Below, in pieces: positions 52,590 to 63,323 of a stretch of 64,000 nt of DNA. Where the stretch lies: the NCBI RefSeq assembly GCF_000317125.1, contig NC_019695.1:3770336-3834335 (forward strand), written 5' to 3'. Source of the stretch: Chroococcidiopsis thermalis PCC 7203. GTDB lineage: Bacteria > Cyanobacteriota > Cyanobacteriia > Cyanobacteriales > Chroococcidiopsidaceae. The notes below the pieces were generated by a model. That model did no database searches, had not been told where the DNA came from, and saw only the letters and a list, made by a program, of their open reading frames with translations. Numbering within the stretch: position 1 is the stretch's first letter; each line of letters begins with the position of its first letter. Made by a program: the position numbers and the translations under genes.

Positions 52590-53339
52590 TTATTTCTTTG
52601 CTTCGGCTGCCTTAGCCGCTGCCGCTGCCGCTGCTGCTGCTTCCTCTGGAGATACGGGAATCAGTGCCTGTAATTTAAAGGAAGTATCGATATTTGGCGC
52701 ACCGCCAGCACGTTTTCCATCCTTATCGGTAGCAGCTACCATTGTCGATTGATAGTCTCTCACGATTAATAATGGTTGCAATCGTTCAATACTTCGGAAA
52801 ATCTCTTGAGTTTGGTCAAATGTTCCAGAGATATTAATATCAACTATTCGACGTTTGAGTTTGCCGTTGACATCAGAGCCAAGCGAACCATCTGAAATCG
52901 TTTCGGCTGATTGATTGGCGGGAGTAAATTTTTTCAATTTAGCAGTAGCGTTTTGCTTGCCATTAACCGACTGTACGAGTCGATTTAAATCGATTAGTAG
53001 CGTATCGAGCGTACTTTCATTAGCAAATAAAGTTAAAACATCTGCTTTTTGCTGTTTCGCTTTCGTTAATTCTGTTTCTACTTGCTGCTTCTGCGCCATG
53101 CTAGCGGATTTTTGCTGCACCAAGTTTTGCTTTTCATTTTGTTTTGCTGTTAGCTCGTCATGCTTTTGCATTGCTGGCGTGACGAACGAAGTAAACAAGT
53201 AACCCCCCAAACCAAGACCAACAACTGCTAGCAGCGCGCCGCTAATCGTTGGAGTTAGAGTCACGCCAAAAACAGTAGGATAGGACGGTGCAGCCTCAAA
53301 ATCTTCTTCTACAGAAATAAATTCTTCACTAATAGTCAT
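52590..53339 (-). CDS. pilO: Type IV pilus assembly protein PilO
   Basis: Inner-membrane alignment subunit of the pilus machine. 249 residues: short cytosolic start, one transmembrane helix (ISGALLAVVGLGLGGYLFTSF), a coiled coil (KQNEKQNLVQQKSASMAQKQ), then a ferredoxin-like periplasmic domain (LNRLVQSVNGKQNATAKLKK; RIVDINISGTFDQTQEIFRSIERLQPLLIVRDY). C-terminal tail is poly-Ala (EEAAAAAAAAAKAAEAKK). ATG overlaps the pilN stop by four bases. The usual pilP is absent. Confidence 0.88.
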   Translation of the reverse strand: MTISEEFISVEEDFEAAPSYPTVFGVTLTPTISGALLAVVGLGLGGYLFTSFVTPAMQKHDELTAKQNEKQNLVQQKSASMAQKQQVETELTKAKQQKADVLTLFANESTLDTLLIDLNRLVQSVNGKQNATAKLKKFTPANQSAETISDGSLGSDVNGKLKRRIVDINISGTFDQTQEIFRSIERLQPLLIVRDYQSTMVAATDKDGKRAGGAPNIDTSFKLQALIPVSPEEAAAAAAAAAKAAEAKK

Positions 53340-54127
53340 GGTTGAATGACTCCTTTTTGTTGCAGGGTGCGAATCCGAGTCACCAGTCCTAATGTCCCTT
53401 TACGCTCTAACTCTTGGAGCAGATCGGCGGCTGGGACATTACTTAAGTTAGATTGAATTGTATATCTCACAAGTGACGGTGGTTTTACGGCTGATTTTTC
53501 ATTCGATGCCGCAGCCTCGGCTAGTTCTGCTGAAATAATTCGCGTGTCAGTCGCTTGGAAGAATGCTGACTGTTTCAGAGTTAATAGGAAATCGTTCACG
53601 TCGCTAAACGATCGCGCTTTGCCAGTAATTTCAATTCCACCCGCTGGGTTTGCAGATGGTGGTGGAGCTGCATTACCCGCTGCCGCAGGCGGTGGCGCTG
53701 CGCCAGATGAGGCGATCGCCGGAATTTGCTTGATCGATTCAATTTGCACTGCTCTGGGAATGCGATCGCGCAAGTCTTGTAACATTGCCGACCAAGGGCG
53801 AATTTGATTGAAAACAGTAGCTAATGCTTTCGTATCCGTTTGCAATGTGCTAGTTTCAGCCTGAATTTTTTTCAATTCTTCTTCTTGCAAGCCCAAGCGG
53901 TTTAACTCTGCGTCTAACGCCGCTAGTTTGTTTTCCATCTGGGTGTTTTGCGTTTGTAACAACAACCACCAAGCCCCAACCACCACTGGAATCACCGCCG
54001 CTACAGCCGCTCCGACAAATAGAGGTGTTTGACCGACCGCTGACATCCGCGTTTTGCTTCCACCAGTCGCAAACCCTGACTTCTGGGGGGCGCGGTCTTT
54101 GAGAAAATTGACATCTAAACTATACAT
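53336..54127 (-). CDS. pilN: Type IV pilus assembly protein PilN
   Basis: Inner-membrane subunit binding PilM by its N-terminus and PilO by its periplasmic part. 263 residues from MYSLDVNFLKDRAPQKSG; a GTG four codons earlier is inside pilM. Transmembrane helix LFVGAAVAAVIPVVVGAWWLLL, coiled coil (ENKLAALDAELNRLGLQEEELKK), and a periplasmic domain with a Pro/Ala-rich insertion (SGAAPPPAAAGNAAPPPSANP) not usual in other bacteria. Start overlaps pilM by eight bases; the stop overlaps the pilO start, so the three are one operon. Confidence 0.9.
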   Translation of the reverse strand: MYSLDVNFLKDRAPQKSGFATGGSKTRMSAVGQTPLFVGAAVAAVIPVVVGAWWLLLQTQNTQMENKLAALDAELNRLGLQEEELKKIQAETSTLQTDTKALATVFNQIRPWSAMLQDLRDRIPRAVQIESIKQIPAIASSGAAPPPAAAGNAAPPPSANPAGGIEITGKARSFSDVNDFLLTLKQSAFFQATDTRIISAELAEAAASNEKSAVKPPSLVRYTIQSNLSNVPAADLLQELERKGTLGLVTRIRTLQQKGVIQP

Positions 54128-55244
54128 TGCCCCATGCACCTCTGAGTCCTAAACCGATCGCCGTTCCCAATCCCGGTCTTTGCATTGGAGTAATTTTCTC
54201 CTCGTCTACATCTAAAGACAGTGCTGCTACTGGATCGATTGGCGCTGTGGGAATGTTTAACTTTTGTTGGAAAAATTCACTCAAGTTGCCCAAACCACCG
54301 CCAGGTCCGCACAAAAGAACCTGTACCATTTCCAAATTCTCACTTTGACTGAGGTAAAAATCAATCGAGCGACGCAATTCGTCTGCTAATTCGGCTAAAA
54401 CCCGCATCACTGCCAAAGTGCCAGAATCTACATCTGGCATATCTTCTGGTTCGTCATCATCATCTCCACTAGTCAGTGGTAGATTGAATGACTCCAACAT
54501 TTGAGTATCCCTAGATGCAGGTAAATTCATCGATCGCAGGAGAGCGCTCTGCATTTGATACGTCCCAATCGGAATAGTACGGGAAAATTGCGGCACTCCA
54601 TCAACAATAATGGCAATTTCTGTATTATCAAATTGAACATCGACCAGCGCTACGCCTTCATTCGAGTTATATGCCCGTAATTGCTCCCGAATCGTGCGAA
54701 TTAAAGCAAAACTGTTAATTTCTATGACATTAACTTTTAACCCTGCATATTGGAAGGTATCCATATAGGTGTCTGTAACTTGCTTGCGAGTCGCCACCAG
54801 CAATACTTGTACCTTCTCAATTCCATCTTCATCGACGAAGTAGCCTAGCTTTTGATAGTCAACATCAGCTTCTTCGCGCGGGTAGGGTAAGTACAAACCA
54901 GCTTCATGATTCAGTACCATTTCCCTTAGTTCTTGGTCATTTAGCTCTGCTGGCAAGGGAATTAGCCGCACGATTGACTCTCGCCCAGGCACGGCTGTCG
55001 CTACCCATTGGGCTTTGATTTTAGTGTCAGTTAGTGCCTTTTGAATTAATTCTGCCAGGGCTGGAGGGTCAGCAATTTGACCATCTTGAAACAGCCCTTC
55101 TGGAACCGGGGTGGAGGAAAAAGCTGTCAGTTTGTAACCCTGTCGCTGCTTTTTCAGTTGAGCTATATTAATTCGTTCAGGAGCTAGTTCAATGCCAACT
55201 CCACATCCACGCTTTGTCAGTAAACTTTTGAGACGGTCAATCAC
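54120..55244 (-). CDS. pilM: Type IV pilus assembly protein PilM
   Basis: Cytoplasmic actin-like ATPase that binds the N-terminal tail of PilN. 374 residues; start is GTG. Landmarks: CGVGIELAPERINIAQLKKQ, PGRESIVRLIPLPAELNDQELREMVLNHEAG, ALVDVQFDNTEIAIIVDG (phosphate region), and VLLCGPGGGLGNLSEFFQQK (ATP-binding glycine loop). First gene of the pilMNO operon and divergent from the next gene to the right. Confidence 0.93.
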   Translation of the reverse strand: MIDRLKSLLTKRGCGVGIELAPERINIAQLKKQRQGYKLTAFSSTPVPEGLFQDGQIADPPALAELIQKALTDTKIKAQWVATAVPGRESIVRLIPLPAELNDQELREMVLNHEAGLYLPYPREEADVDYQKLGYFVDEDGIEKVQVLLVATRKQVTDTYMDTFQYAGLKVNVIEINSFALIRTIREQLRAYNSNEGVALVDVQFDNTEIAIIVDGVPQFSRTIPIGTYQMQSALLRSMNLPASRDTQMLESFNLPLTSGDDDDEPEDMPDVDSGTLAVMRVLAELADELRRSIDFYLSQSENLEMVQVLLCGPGGGLGNLSEFFQQKLNIPTAPIDPVAALSLDVDEEKITPMQRPGLGTAIGLGLRGAWGNV

Positions 55245-55366
55245 TGTTTTACTACTTGTCTATGAAGTAAAGAATTAGTCTAGCTGAAAGACTTGATACT
55301 CATTACAGCTACTCAATTTAACCTAGAATCACCAAGCTTGTTCAATGAATACATACGATCTTAAAA

Positions 55367-56695
55367 ATGTCAATGACCAAAAGACTTGTAAATAGATTAC
55401 AACCATCGAAGTTAATAATTCTTACCTTATTAGGTTTTGTTCTGAGTTGGGTAGTCAGTTGCGGTAGTGGGAACGTCGCTACTCAAGCACCTCAATCTAA
55501 CTCTAACAGCCAAGAAATTGAGTTTTGGACGATGCAGTTGCAACCGGAATTCACCGATTTTTTCAACCAGAAGATTCAAGCTTTTGAAAAAGAAAATCCT
55601 GGGATGAAAGTCAACTGGGTAGACGTGCCTTGGTCGGCAATGGAGAGCAAAATTTTAACATCTGTCGCAGCAAAAACAGCTCCAGATGTCGTTAACTTAA
55701 ATCCAGATTTTGCTTCTGTGTTAGCTGGTCGCAATGCTTGGCTGACATTGGATAATAAAATTTCGCCCGAGGTACGTTCCACTTATTTACCTAACATTTG
55801 GCAAGCAAGTACGCTCGACGGCAAAAGTTTCGGCATTCCCTGGTATCTCACCACGCGAGTTACGATTTATAACAGCGATTTACTCAAACAAGCAGGTGTT
55901 GCCAAGCCGCCAGCAACTTATGCGGAATTAGCGCAGGTGGCGAAGCAAGTTAAAGAAAAGACGGGCAAGTACGCCTTTTTTGCCACGTTTGTCCCAGAAG
56001 ATTCATCGGAAGTGCTGCAATCTTTTGTTCAGATGGGGGTAACGTTGGTAGATGACCAAGGCAAAGCAGCATTTAATACAGCCGCAGGCAAAGCTGCTTT
56101 TCAGTACTGGGTAGATTTGTATAAACAAGAACTCTTACCTCAAGAATCTTTAACCCAAGGGCATCGCCACGGAATTGAGATGTATCAAGCAGGAGAAACA
56201 GCTTTATTAGGGACGGGAGCAGAATTTCTCAAAACAATTTCAACTAATGCCCCAGAAATTGCCAAAGTTTCTGCTGTTGCACCAGAAATTACCGGAACCA
56301 CAGGTAAAAAGAATGTTGCCGTGATGAATTTAGTGATTCCTAAAGATAGCGATCGCCCCGACGCAGCGATAAAATTTGCTTTATTTGTGACCAACAGCGA
56401 TAATCAACTCGCCTTTGCCAAAGCCGCCAACGTCCTCCCTTCAACAATTCCCGCCTTGGCTGATAGCTATTTCAAATCCGTGCCTACAGGGGATAAATCT
56501 GAAATGGATCGGGCGCGGGTGGTGAGTGCTAGCCAGTTAAAACAAGCAGAGGTGCTAATTCCCGCAATGGAGAATATCAACGTCCTCAAACGCGCCATTT
56601 ACGAAAACCTCCAAGCCGCCATGCTGGGAGAAAAAACAGTCGATGTGGCGATCGCCGATGCTGCGAAAGAATGGGATGCTAAGGCTGGAAAATAA
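55367..56695 (+). CDS. ABC transporter sugar-binding lipoprotein
   Basis: Periplasmic solute-binding protein of the carbohydrate type. 442 residues. Signal peptide with lipobox-like LSWVVSCGSG (lipidated Cys near residue 32), then a two-lobed domain: EIEFWTMQLQPEFTDFFNQKI, APDVVNLNPDFASVLAGRNAW, GIPWYLTTRVTIYNSDLLKQAG and MNLVIPKDSDRPDAAIKFAL. Related to the maltose/glycerol-3-phosphate-binding group. No permease genes follow, so the rest of the transporter must be elsewhere. Sugar specificity is unknown. Confidence 0.88.
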   Translation: MSMTKRLVNRLQPSKLIILTLLGFVLSWVVSCGSGNVATQAPQSNSNSQEIEFWTMQLQPEFTDFFNQKIQAFEKENPGMKVNWVDVPWSAMESKILTSVAAKTAPDVVNLNPDFASVLAGRNAWLTLDNKISPEVRSTYLPNIWQASTLDGKSFGIPWYLTTRVTIYNSDLLKQAGVAKPPATYAELAQVAKQVKEKTGKYAFFATFVPEDSSEVLQSFVQMGVTLVDDQGKAAFNTAAGKAAFQYWVDLYKQELLPQESLTQGHRHGIEMYQAGETALLGTGAEFLKTISTNAPEIAKVSAVAPEITGTTGKKNVAVMNLVIPKDSDRPDAAIKFALFVTNSDNQLAFAKAANVLPSTIPALADSYFKSVPTGDKSEMDRARVVSASQLKQAEVLIPAMENINVLKRAIYENLQAAMLGEKTVDVAIADAAKEWDAKAGK

Positions 56696-56704
56696 CGGTT
56701 CTAT

Positions 56705-56728
56705 GTAGTGGCGCACAGATGTGCGCCC

Positions 56729-56732
<4 letters not shown>
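56705..56732. repeat. 28-bp palindromic dispersed repeat, copy 5
   Basis: GTAGTGGCGCACAG then ATGTGCGCCCCTAC. On the minus strand its left end provides the folC stop codon (TAG). Confidence 0.88.
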
Positions 56733-58024
<1,292 letters not shown>

Positions 58025-58058
58025 TGGTCAATGGTCATTTGTCATTGGTTAATTGCAG

Positions 58059-58197
58059 CCATTCTCCCTTGTCCCCCTTGTCCCCCTTCGCCCCCTAATC
58101 CCCACTCCCTTCGGTCGTGGGGAAGAGCGAGTTTCCCCCTTGTCCCCCTTGTCCCCTTGTCCCCTCACTCCTCACTCCTCACTCCTCACTCCTCGTG
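58059..58197. repeat. CCTTGTCCCC and CTCACTCCT tandem repeats
   Basis: TTGTCCCCC units left and centre, TCACTCC units at the right: the reverse-oriented counterpart of the GGGGACA tract seen elsewhere. It lies between divergent folC and the small gene downstream. Confidence 0.85.
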
Positions 58198-58281
58198 CAT
58201 CCACTTTTTGACAGATGCAGTTCCTATTTGGGTAAGTAAGGTGGTTATTAGTTACGATTTTGAATTTCGGAGGGTAAATCT

Positions 58282-58515
58282 ATGACTGCTACTGGAAGTG
58301 AAAGAGCAATGAGCAATTTAGAATATGATTTGCTCACAGCGTTACATCATAAGGCTGAAGCTGTCAAAGCATATGAAACATACATCAATGACGCTCAGTC
58401 AATGGATTCTCAACCTTGTGTAGAGTTGTTCCAAAAATTACGCGAACAAGATAAACAGCAAGCGCAAGAGATCCGGCAACATTTACAAGAAGTGATGCAA
58501 AAAGGCAAGATGTAG
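58282..58515 (+). CDS. Small helical protein (77 aa)
   Basis: GGAGGG lies eight bases before the ATG. Predicted wholly helical and hydrophilic: NLEYDLLTALHHKAEAVKAY, ETYINDAQSMDSQPCVELFQ, KLREQDKQQAQEIRQHLQEV. It resembles ferritin-like or four-helix small proteins in its His/Glu spacing (ALHHKAEAVKAYE) but this is not enough to assign a family. A real gene by its strong ribosome site and composition. Function unknown. Confidence 0.72.
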   Translation: MTATGSERAMSNLEYDLLTALHHKAEAVKAYETYINDAQSMDSQPCVELFQKLREQDKQQAQEIRQHLQEVMQKGKM

Positions 58516-58569
58516 AATAGTCATTGGTCATTGGTCATTGGTCAAAAAGGTGCGTGTAAAACACTTATG

Positions 58570-58636
58570 TAAGGGCGGGTTTTGACCAAAAATTTATAAC
58601 TCAGGTTGTCAATCTCTTTGCTAAACTCGCCCCTAC
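58570..58636. repeat. GGGCGGGTTT-ended dispersed element, copy 6
   Basis: TAAGGGCGGGTTTTG to CTAAACTCGCCCCTAC, 67 bp; one mismatch in the right end. It stops nine bases before the hrcA stop codon. Confidence 0.85.
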
Positions 58637-58644
58637 TGACTTCG

Positions 58645-59733
58645 CTAGTTGCTTAATGCATCAGATAGATAATCAGCAGCAGCTTCGACTATGGCGATCG
58701 CAGTTTCGTAATCTAAACGAGTTGGTCCTAAGACTCCTACACTACCAACGGGAACTGTACCGCGGCGATAGGTGGATGAAATTAGGGTACAACCACGAAT
58801 AGGTTCGAGCGTATTTTCTGATCCGATGCGAATTGTGACTCGCCGCCTGGAGTTAGAATCTAATTCCGGTTCTTCAAAAATAAAAGGTAGTAGCTGCTGC
58901 TGTTCTTCTTCTAATAGATGTAGAATCGTTTGAACTTGCTGTAACTCGGCAAATTCAGGCTGACGCAAAACTTCGGATACGCCTCGGATGGCAATTTGCG
59001 TGCTAGCCGGGAGTGGCTGAGTTCGCCGACAAATATCCGCAAATACAGTTTTTAAGCGATCGCCATATTGTTGAAATTCGCGGTCTAATTGATTCCAGTC
59101 AAGTGATGCTAATTCATACAGCGATCGCCCGCGCAGTTGGCTATTGAGGAAGTTGGAGAGTATTTGTAGCTCTCTTTCTATAACTTCTGGTTCTGATTCT
59201 AAGACTGTTTCCGCTTCTGAAGTCGGCAAATCTAACAAGACTGATTGGGTTTCATAAGTATCGGTTACCACAATCAACATTATCCGCCCTGACTCAATTT
59301 GAATCAGTTGAATGTGGCGTAACCGTGCCATATTAGCGCTAGGCATGGTAATTAAAGTAATGCACCCACTCACCTTGGCTAAAATCTGCGCTGCGCCTCT
59401 TAATAAAGCTTCCAAGCTCCAATCTTCCCACTTTAATTGCTCTTGGAGTAGCTGTTCTACCTGTCGTCCCCAGACATCGGAAGGAGTTATGAGGCGATCG
59501 ACATAAATTCGATAGCCAGAGTCAGATGGAATTCTTCCCGCCGAGGTGTGAGGTTGATAAAGTAAACCAGCTTTTTCTAGCACTCCCATCGCGTTACGAA
59601 TGGTTGCAGAACTCACGCCGAGGTTATATTCTTCCAATAAAGCTTTGGAACCCACGGGTTCGGCAGTGGCGATGTAATGTCGTACCGTTGCCCAAAGTAT
59701 ATGCTGTTGGCGATCGTTTAGCTGCACTTGCAT
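58645..59733 (-). CDS. hrcA: Heat-inducible transcription repressor HrcA
   Basis: Repressor of chaperonin genes through the CIRCE element. 362 residues. N-terminal winged helix ([59 protein letters not shown]), middle GAF-like part and C-terminal HrcA domain ([44 protein letters not shown]). Chaperonin genes and CIRCE are not in the window. Confidence 0.95.
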   Translation of the reverse strand: MQVQLNDRQQHILWATVRHYIATAEPVGSKALLEEYNLGVSSATIRNAMGVLEKAGLLYQPHTSAGRIPSDSGYRIYVDRLITPSDVWGRQVEQLLQEQLKWEDWSLEALLRGAAQILAKVSGCITLITMPSANMARLRHIQLIQIESGRIMLIVVTDTYETQSVLLDLPTSEAETVLESEPEVIERELQILSNFLNSQLRGRSLYELASLDWNQLDREFQQYGDRLKTVFADICRRTQPLPASTQIAIRGVSEVLRQPEFAELQQVQTILHLLEEEQQQLLPFIFEEPELDSNSRRRVTIRIGSENTLEPIRGCTLISSTYRRGTVPVGSVGVLGPTRLDYETAIAIVEAAADYLSDALSN

Positions 59734-60251
59734 AGGTGAAATGAGAATAGTGAGATGAGAAGCGAATTTAAGAAATGTAAATGTAATCTCTAGATTTTTT
59801 TAATTTTTAGTTATTCAAGATAGCAAAAAAGATAGACCGTGTTAAATAAATACAAAGTTATATTTCGATTGTGCCTCAACTCCTGCACGGTTTTAGCTAT
59901 TTCTCAAGAAATATACCCTGAGTCTACATAAAACTTACTGTCTGTCAATATATACATGTTAAATCTTATGACCTATATCCGGCAGAGTTAAAACTTCTAC
60001 CTAGACAAATTCGACCGGAGCTATACTCTGTGTAACTTCGGCAACCCTAAATCTAATATAGACTGTACTTTTGCTTAAAATTAAAAACTGTTTGGTAGCA
60101 ATTATTACTGAAAGCGATTGGAATGGGGAACGGGAAACAGTGAGTAGTGAAGGGTTTGACGGTTGATGGTTGGTAGTAAACGCTACGCTACACTGCGTGA
60201 AGACAGTTGTTGCTCCTCTGCTCACTGCTCGTGCGCTCCCTGATAACTATC
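59734..60251. other. 518-bp spacer between hrcA and the rhodanese gene
   Basis: AT-rich left half, then ~60120-60245 with short repeats (GTAGTGAAG, CTACGCTACACTGCGTGAAG) of dispersed type. The 74-residue minus-strand frame is not coding in composition. No CIRCE or RNA gene seen. Confidence 0.6.
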
Positions 60252-60596
60252 CTAGTATCTAGGAACAGATGGATCGATCGCAGTGGAGTAAGCATCAATT
60301 CCCCCTGCTAAATTTCTAAGATTTGTAAAACCTTGACGGCTCAACCACTGGCACATTTGAGCCGAACGAATACCGTGGTGGCACATAACTACGGTTTCTG
60401 CTTGAGGATCGAAGCGTGCGGGGATAGAATCAGCCCAATCAGCAAATTGACTCAAGGGCAGAACTTCAAACCCATCAATACGAGCGATCGCGACTTCATC
60501 CGGTTCGCGCACGTCGATCAATTGCAGTTGCTCTCTAGCATCAGAACTTAACATCTGAGCCAGTTCTTCTACACTAATTTGGCTAAAAGGATTCAT
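60252..60596 (-). CDS. Rhodanese-domain protein
   Basis: Single-domain sulfurtransferase of 114 residues, start at MNPFSQISVEELAQML; the longer upstream frame is a GTGACCA repeat tract. Rhodanese landmarks: LQLIDVREPDEVAIARIDG, the active-site loop VVMCHHGIRSAQ with Cys, and GFTNLRNLAGGIDAYS. Loop length (C-H-H-G-I-R) is that of single-domain GlpE/PspE types. Sulfur donor and role unknown; could pair with the cysteine desulfurase 39 kb away, which is speculation. Confidence 0.88.
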   Translation of the reverse strand: MNPFSQISVEELAQMLSSDAREQLQLIDVREPDEVAIARIDGFEVLPLSQFADWADSIPARFDPQAETVVMCHHGIRSAQMCQWLSRQGFTNLRNLAGGIDAYSTAIDPSVPRY

Positions 60597-60673
60597 AATG
60601 AGGGGCTGTGGGTTAGGGACAGTGACCAGTGACCAGTGACCGATGACGATTAGCAAGACAGTTGTAAATTATC

Positions 60674-62422
60674 ATGAAGCGAAGCTTATTTTTTTCTGCC
60701 ATAGCAACTGTTGTGGTGGTGCTGCTACTAATTGGCGTTGGCGGTTTTTATTGGATTAATAGCCAAAGTCCTCTCAGCTTACTACGAGGTGGTACGACAA
60801 ATACACCAGAAGCAGCGATATTTGTGCCTAAGCAAGCACCTGCAATGGTATCTTTGCTAGTCAATCCAGAAAAACTAGAGTCTTTGCGGCAGTTGGCAGC
60901 GCGTCCGAGCGATCGCAGGCAGTCGCGTCAGGAACTAGAACGCTTTAAGTCTAGTTTACTAGCTAGTAGCAGTCTCGACTATCGCCAAGATATTCAACCT
61001 TGGTTGGGGGAAGAAGTTACTTTGGCTTTGACGAGTCCAGATATCGATCGCGATGCGACAAATGGCAATCAGCCAGGATATTTAATGGTATTAACTAGCA
61101 GAAATCCAGCTAAAAGTAGAGAATTTTTACAATTATTATTTTCCCAACGAGCGATCGCGGGTAGAGATTTAGTTTCAGAAACTTATCAAGGTGTTAATAT
61201 TTTCTCCGATCGCGATCGGGTAAATGCAGGGGCGCACAGCCGTGCGCCCCTACAAGAACGAATCTCTCTTGTCGGCGCAGCAGTGGGCGATCGCTTTATT
61301 TTATTTGCCAATCATCCTAAAGTATTGCGAGAAGCAATTAATAACGTCCAAGCACCCGATCTGAGTTTGAATGATTCTGCTCAATATCAACACGCATTAA
61401 GTTTATTACCGACTGAGCGAATTGGCATAATTTTCCTCAATTTGCCTCAAGTGACAACTTTGTTGGGGAAAGAACCGCAAGAGCAAATTTATGATAGTCA
61501 AATTATTGGCTTAAAATTAAATCCACAAGGAATTGTCGCAGAAATTTCAATTGCTGCTGCTAATCAGATAGAACTCGCTCCCACTGGCAAGATGCTATCT
61601 GAACCCGTGCAAGCATTACAATATTTACCTACTACAACCAATTTAGCGATCGCGGGTTTAGATTTAAGCTATTTACAAAATACCAACTTAAATCAGTTGT
61701 GGAGACAAATTACAACTGTCTTATCTGGTTCTAGTAATGATGCAATTTCGCGCTTAATCGCTCAACCTTTAGCTAAATTACAAGATAGCTGGGGTATAAA
61801 TATCTCGCAAGATATTTTTAGCTGGGTGCAAGGGGAATATGCTTTAGGAATGCTACCCCAAAAAGATGCTAGTACGAGTGCTGATTGGATTTTTGTTGCC
61901 GAGAAGTCTGAAGGAACAGATTTAGCGATCGAGCGCTTTAATGCAATTGCTGAAAATAGAGGTTTAAGTATTACACCTCTATTTTCTGGAGAGCAAAAAA
62001 TCTATGCTTGGACGCAGTTAAATACAGTTCCATCTAGTCCATCCGAGTTAGGCGATCGCTCGTTACTCACTCTTAAAGCTAAAGTTCAAGGTGTTTATAC
62101 TACCATAGATAAATACGAAATTTTCACGTCTTCAGTTGCAGCAATGGATGCAGCTTTAAAAGCAGCAGAAACCGATTCTTTATTGAAGAGTTCTCAGTTC
62201 CAATCTGCCATAAAAGCTATTCCTCAGCCGAATCAGGGTTATCTATATTTGGATTTACCTAGAAGTCGAGAAATTTTAGAACGTCAATTACCTTTAGTCA
62301 AACTATTAGAAGTGGCAGCAAAACCATTTTTTGACAAAACACAATCGATTACTGTAAGTAGTTATGGCGATCGCACCGACGTGCTTCAGGGTAGTATTGT
62401 TTTGCGCTTAGGCTCGAATTAA
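60674..62422 (+). CDS. DUF3352 domain protein
   Basis: 582 residues. A single N-terminal helix (LFFSAIATVVVVLLLIGVGGFYW) anchors it; the bulk is a periplasmic or lumenal DUF3352 region: PEAAIFVPKQAPAMVSLLVNPEKLE, GYLMVLTSRNPAKSREFLQLLF, DRFILFANHPKVLREAINNVQAPD, AIAGLDLSYLQNTNLNQLW and QGYLYLDLPRSREILERQLPL. A cyanobacterial family with no established activity. Residues ~185-193 (AGAHSRAPL) are the in-frame translation of a 28-bp dispersed palindrome. Confidence 0.88.
   Translation: MKRSLFFSAIATVVVVLLLIGVGGFYWINSQSPLSLLRGGTTNTPEAAIFVPKQAPAMVSLLVNPEKLESLRQLAARPSDRRQSRQELERFKSSLLASSSLDYRQDIQPWLGEEVTLALTSPDIDRDATNGNQPGYLMVLTSRNPAKSREFLQLLFSQRAIAGRDLVSETYQGVNIFSDRDRVNAGAHSRAPLQERISLVGAAVGDRFILFANHPKVLREAINNVQAPDLSLNDSAQYQHALSLLPTERIGIIFLNLPQVTTLLGKEPQEQIYDSQIIGLKLNPQGIVAEISIAAANQIELAPTGKMLSEPVQALQYLPTTTNLAIAGLDLSYLQNTNLNQLWRQITTVLSGSSNDAISRLIAQPLAKLQDSWGINISQDIFSWVQGEYALGMLPQKDASTSADWIFVAEKSEGTDLAIERFNAIAENRGLSITPLFSGEQKIYAWTQLNTVPSSPSELGDRSLLTLKAKVQGVYTTIDKYEIFTSSVAAMDAALKAAETDSLLKSSQFQSAIKAIPQPNQGYLYLDLPRSREILERQLPLVKLLEVAAKPFFDKTQSITVSSYGDRTDVLQGSIVLRLGSN
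61226..61253. repeat. 28-bp palindromic dispersed repeat, copy 6 (inside a gene)
   Basis: GCAGGGGCGCACAG then CCGTGCGCCCCTAC, in frame within the DUF3352 gene; flanked by coding sequence on both sides with no frame change. Confidence 0.9.
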
Positions 62423-62485
62423 TGTCTTATCTTGTTTGCAGCAAGGAATTACTGAGGCAAAAGAACTATGCAGATTCCTACTTAG

Positions 62486-62674
62486 CACTACAATGACTTA
62501 CAACAACTTGGGGTTGATTGTGAAGATCTCGCGGATGATTTTGAAACGCACGTTCGGGAAGAATACAGCACTTTTACTTGGATTATAGAAGGAATGCTGG
62601 CTCGGGTTGGATTTGAATTTGAATCAAACTATCTTTCACCAACTATGGCTGAATATATCTGTCGGAAAAGATGA
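62486..62674 (+). pseudogene. SAM-dependent methyltransferase remnant (C-terminal end)
   Basis: An open stretch of 62 codons without a start, beginning after a stop. Its product includes DLADDFETHVREEYSTFTWI, then IEGMLARVGFEFES and YLSPTMAEYICRK. This is the characteristic end of class I methyltransferases (H-x-R-E-E-Y-S-T-F-x-W-I, G-M/L-x-x-x-G-F, ending Y-x-C-R/T-K). The N-terminal SAM-binding part is gone. A 5'-deleted pseudogene between the DUF3352 and Uma2 genes. Confidence 0.75.
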
Positions 62675-62696
62675 AAGAGCAAAATGCGATCGCGAT

Positions 62697-63281
62697 TTAA
62701 TTTTCTCCTTCCTTAGCATCAAATTTGACTTGGCGATAAAGTGCAGTTACAGGTAAAGATAACCCTACACTTGTCAAAGTTATCGTATCTTCTGTCGCGT
62801 AAGGATAAAGCACCCACAAACCTTGTTCGTTGCGCCGAAAACACTCTACACCAATTTGTTCGGAATCGATTAAAACATATTCCTGCAAAGTTTCCAACTG
62901 ACGATATCGAGCAAACTTACCACCGCGATCGTATGCTTCTGTAGAAGGGGAAAGAACTTCGACAATTAGGCAAGGATGTTGAACGATTGAATTAGATTCC
63001 CGATCTCTCAGATCGTAGGTAACGATAACATCGGGATAACAATAACTATTAGCAGTAGTAACTTGTACTTTCACATCTGAAATGTACACTTCGCAACTGC
63101 TTTGAGCCAGATGGCTATCTAAAGCAGTATAAAGATTTCCAGCAATACGATTATGGGGTTTTGTTCCCCCAGTCATGGCAAAAACTTCACCCTCGATATA
63201 CTCGTGGCGTAGTTGTTGCATGGGTTCCCATTCTAAATACTCTTGCGGCGACATCCATTGTAATTGTGGACTAGCAACCAT
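62697..63281 (-). CDS. Uma2-family putative endonuclease
   Basis: DUF820/Uma2 family, PD-(D/E)xK fold, extremely common in cyanobacteria. 194 residues. Start MVASPQLQWMSPQEYLEWE; HEYIEGEVFAMTGGTKPHNRI at the front; catalytic segment YCYPDVIVTYD (Asp) and CLIVEVLSPSTEAYDRGGK (Glu and downstream Lys), then YVLIDSEQIGVECFRRNEQG. Natural substrate unknown. The size and motif set are complete. Confidence 0.9.
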   Translation of the reverse strand: MVASPQLQWMSPQEYLEWEPMQQLRHEYIEGEVFAMTGGTKPHNRIAGNLYTALDSHLAQSSCEVYISDVKVQVTTANSYCYPDVIVTYDLRDRESNSIVQHPCLIVEVLSPSTEAYDRGGKFARYRQLETLQEYVLIDSEQIGVECFRRNEQGLWVLYPYATEDTITLTSVGLSLPVTALYRQVKFDAKEGEN

Positions 63282-63323
63282 AAGCTTTACTCCGTTAATC
63301 AGTTACCCATTACCCATTACCCA

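Noticed and set aside
59734-60251. CIRCE operator or tRNA near hrcA
   Set aside because: No TTAGCACTC/GAGTGCTAA pair and no cloverleaf-like arms with TTCRANNC could be found.
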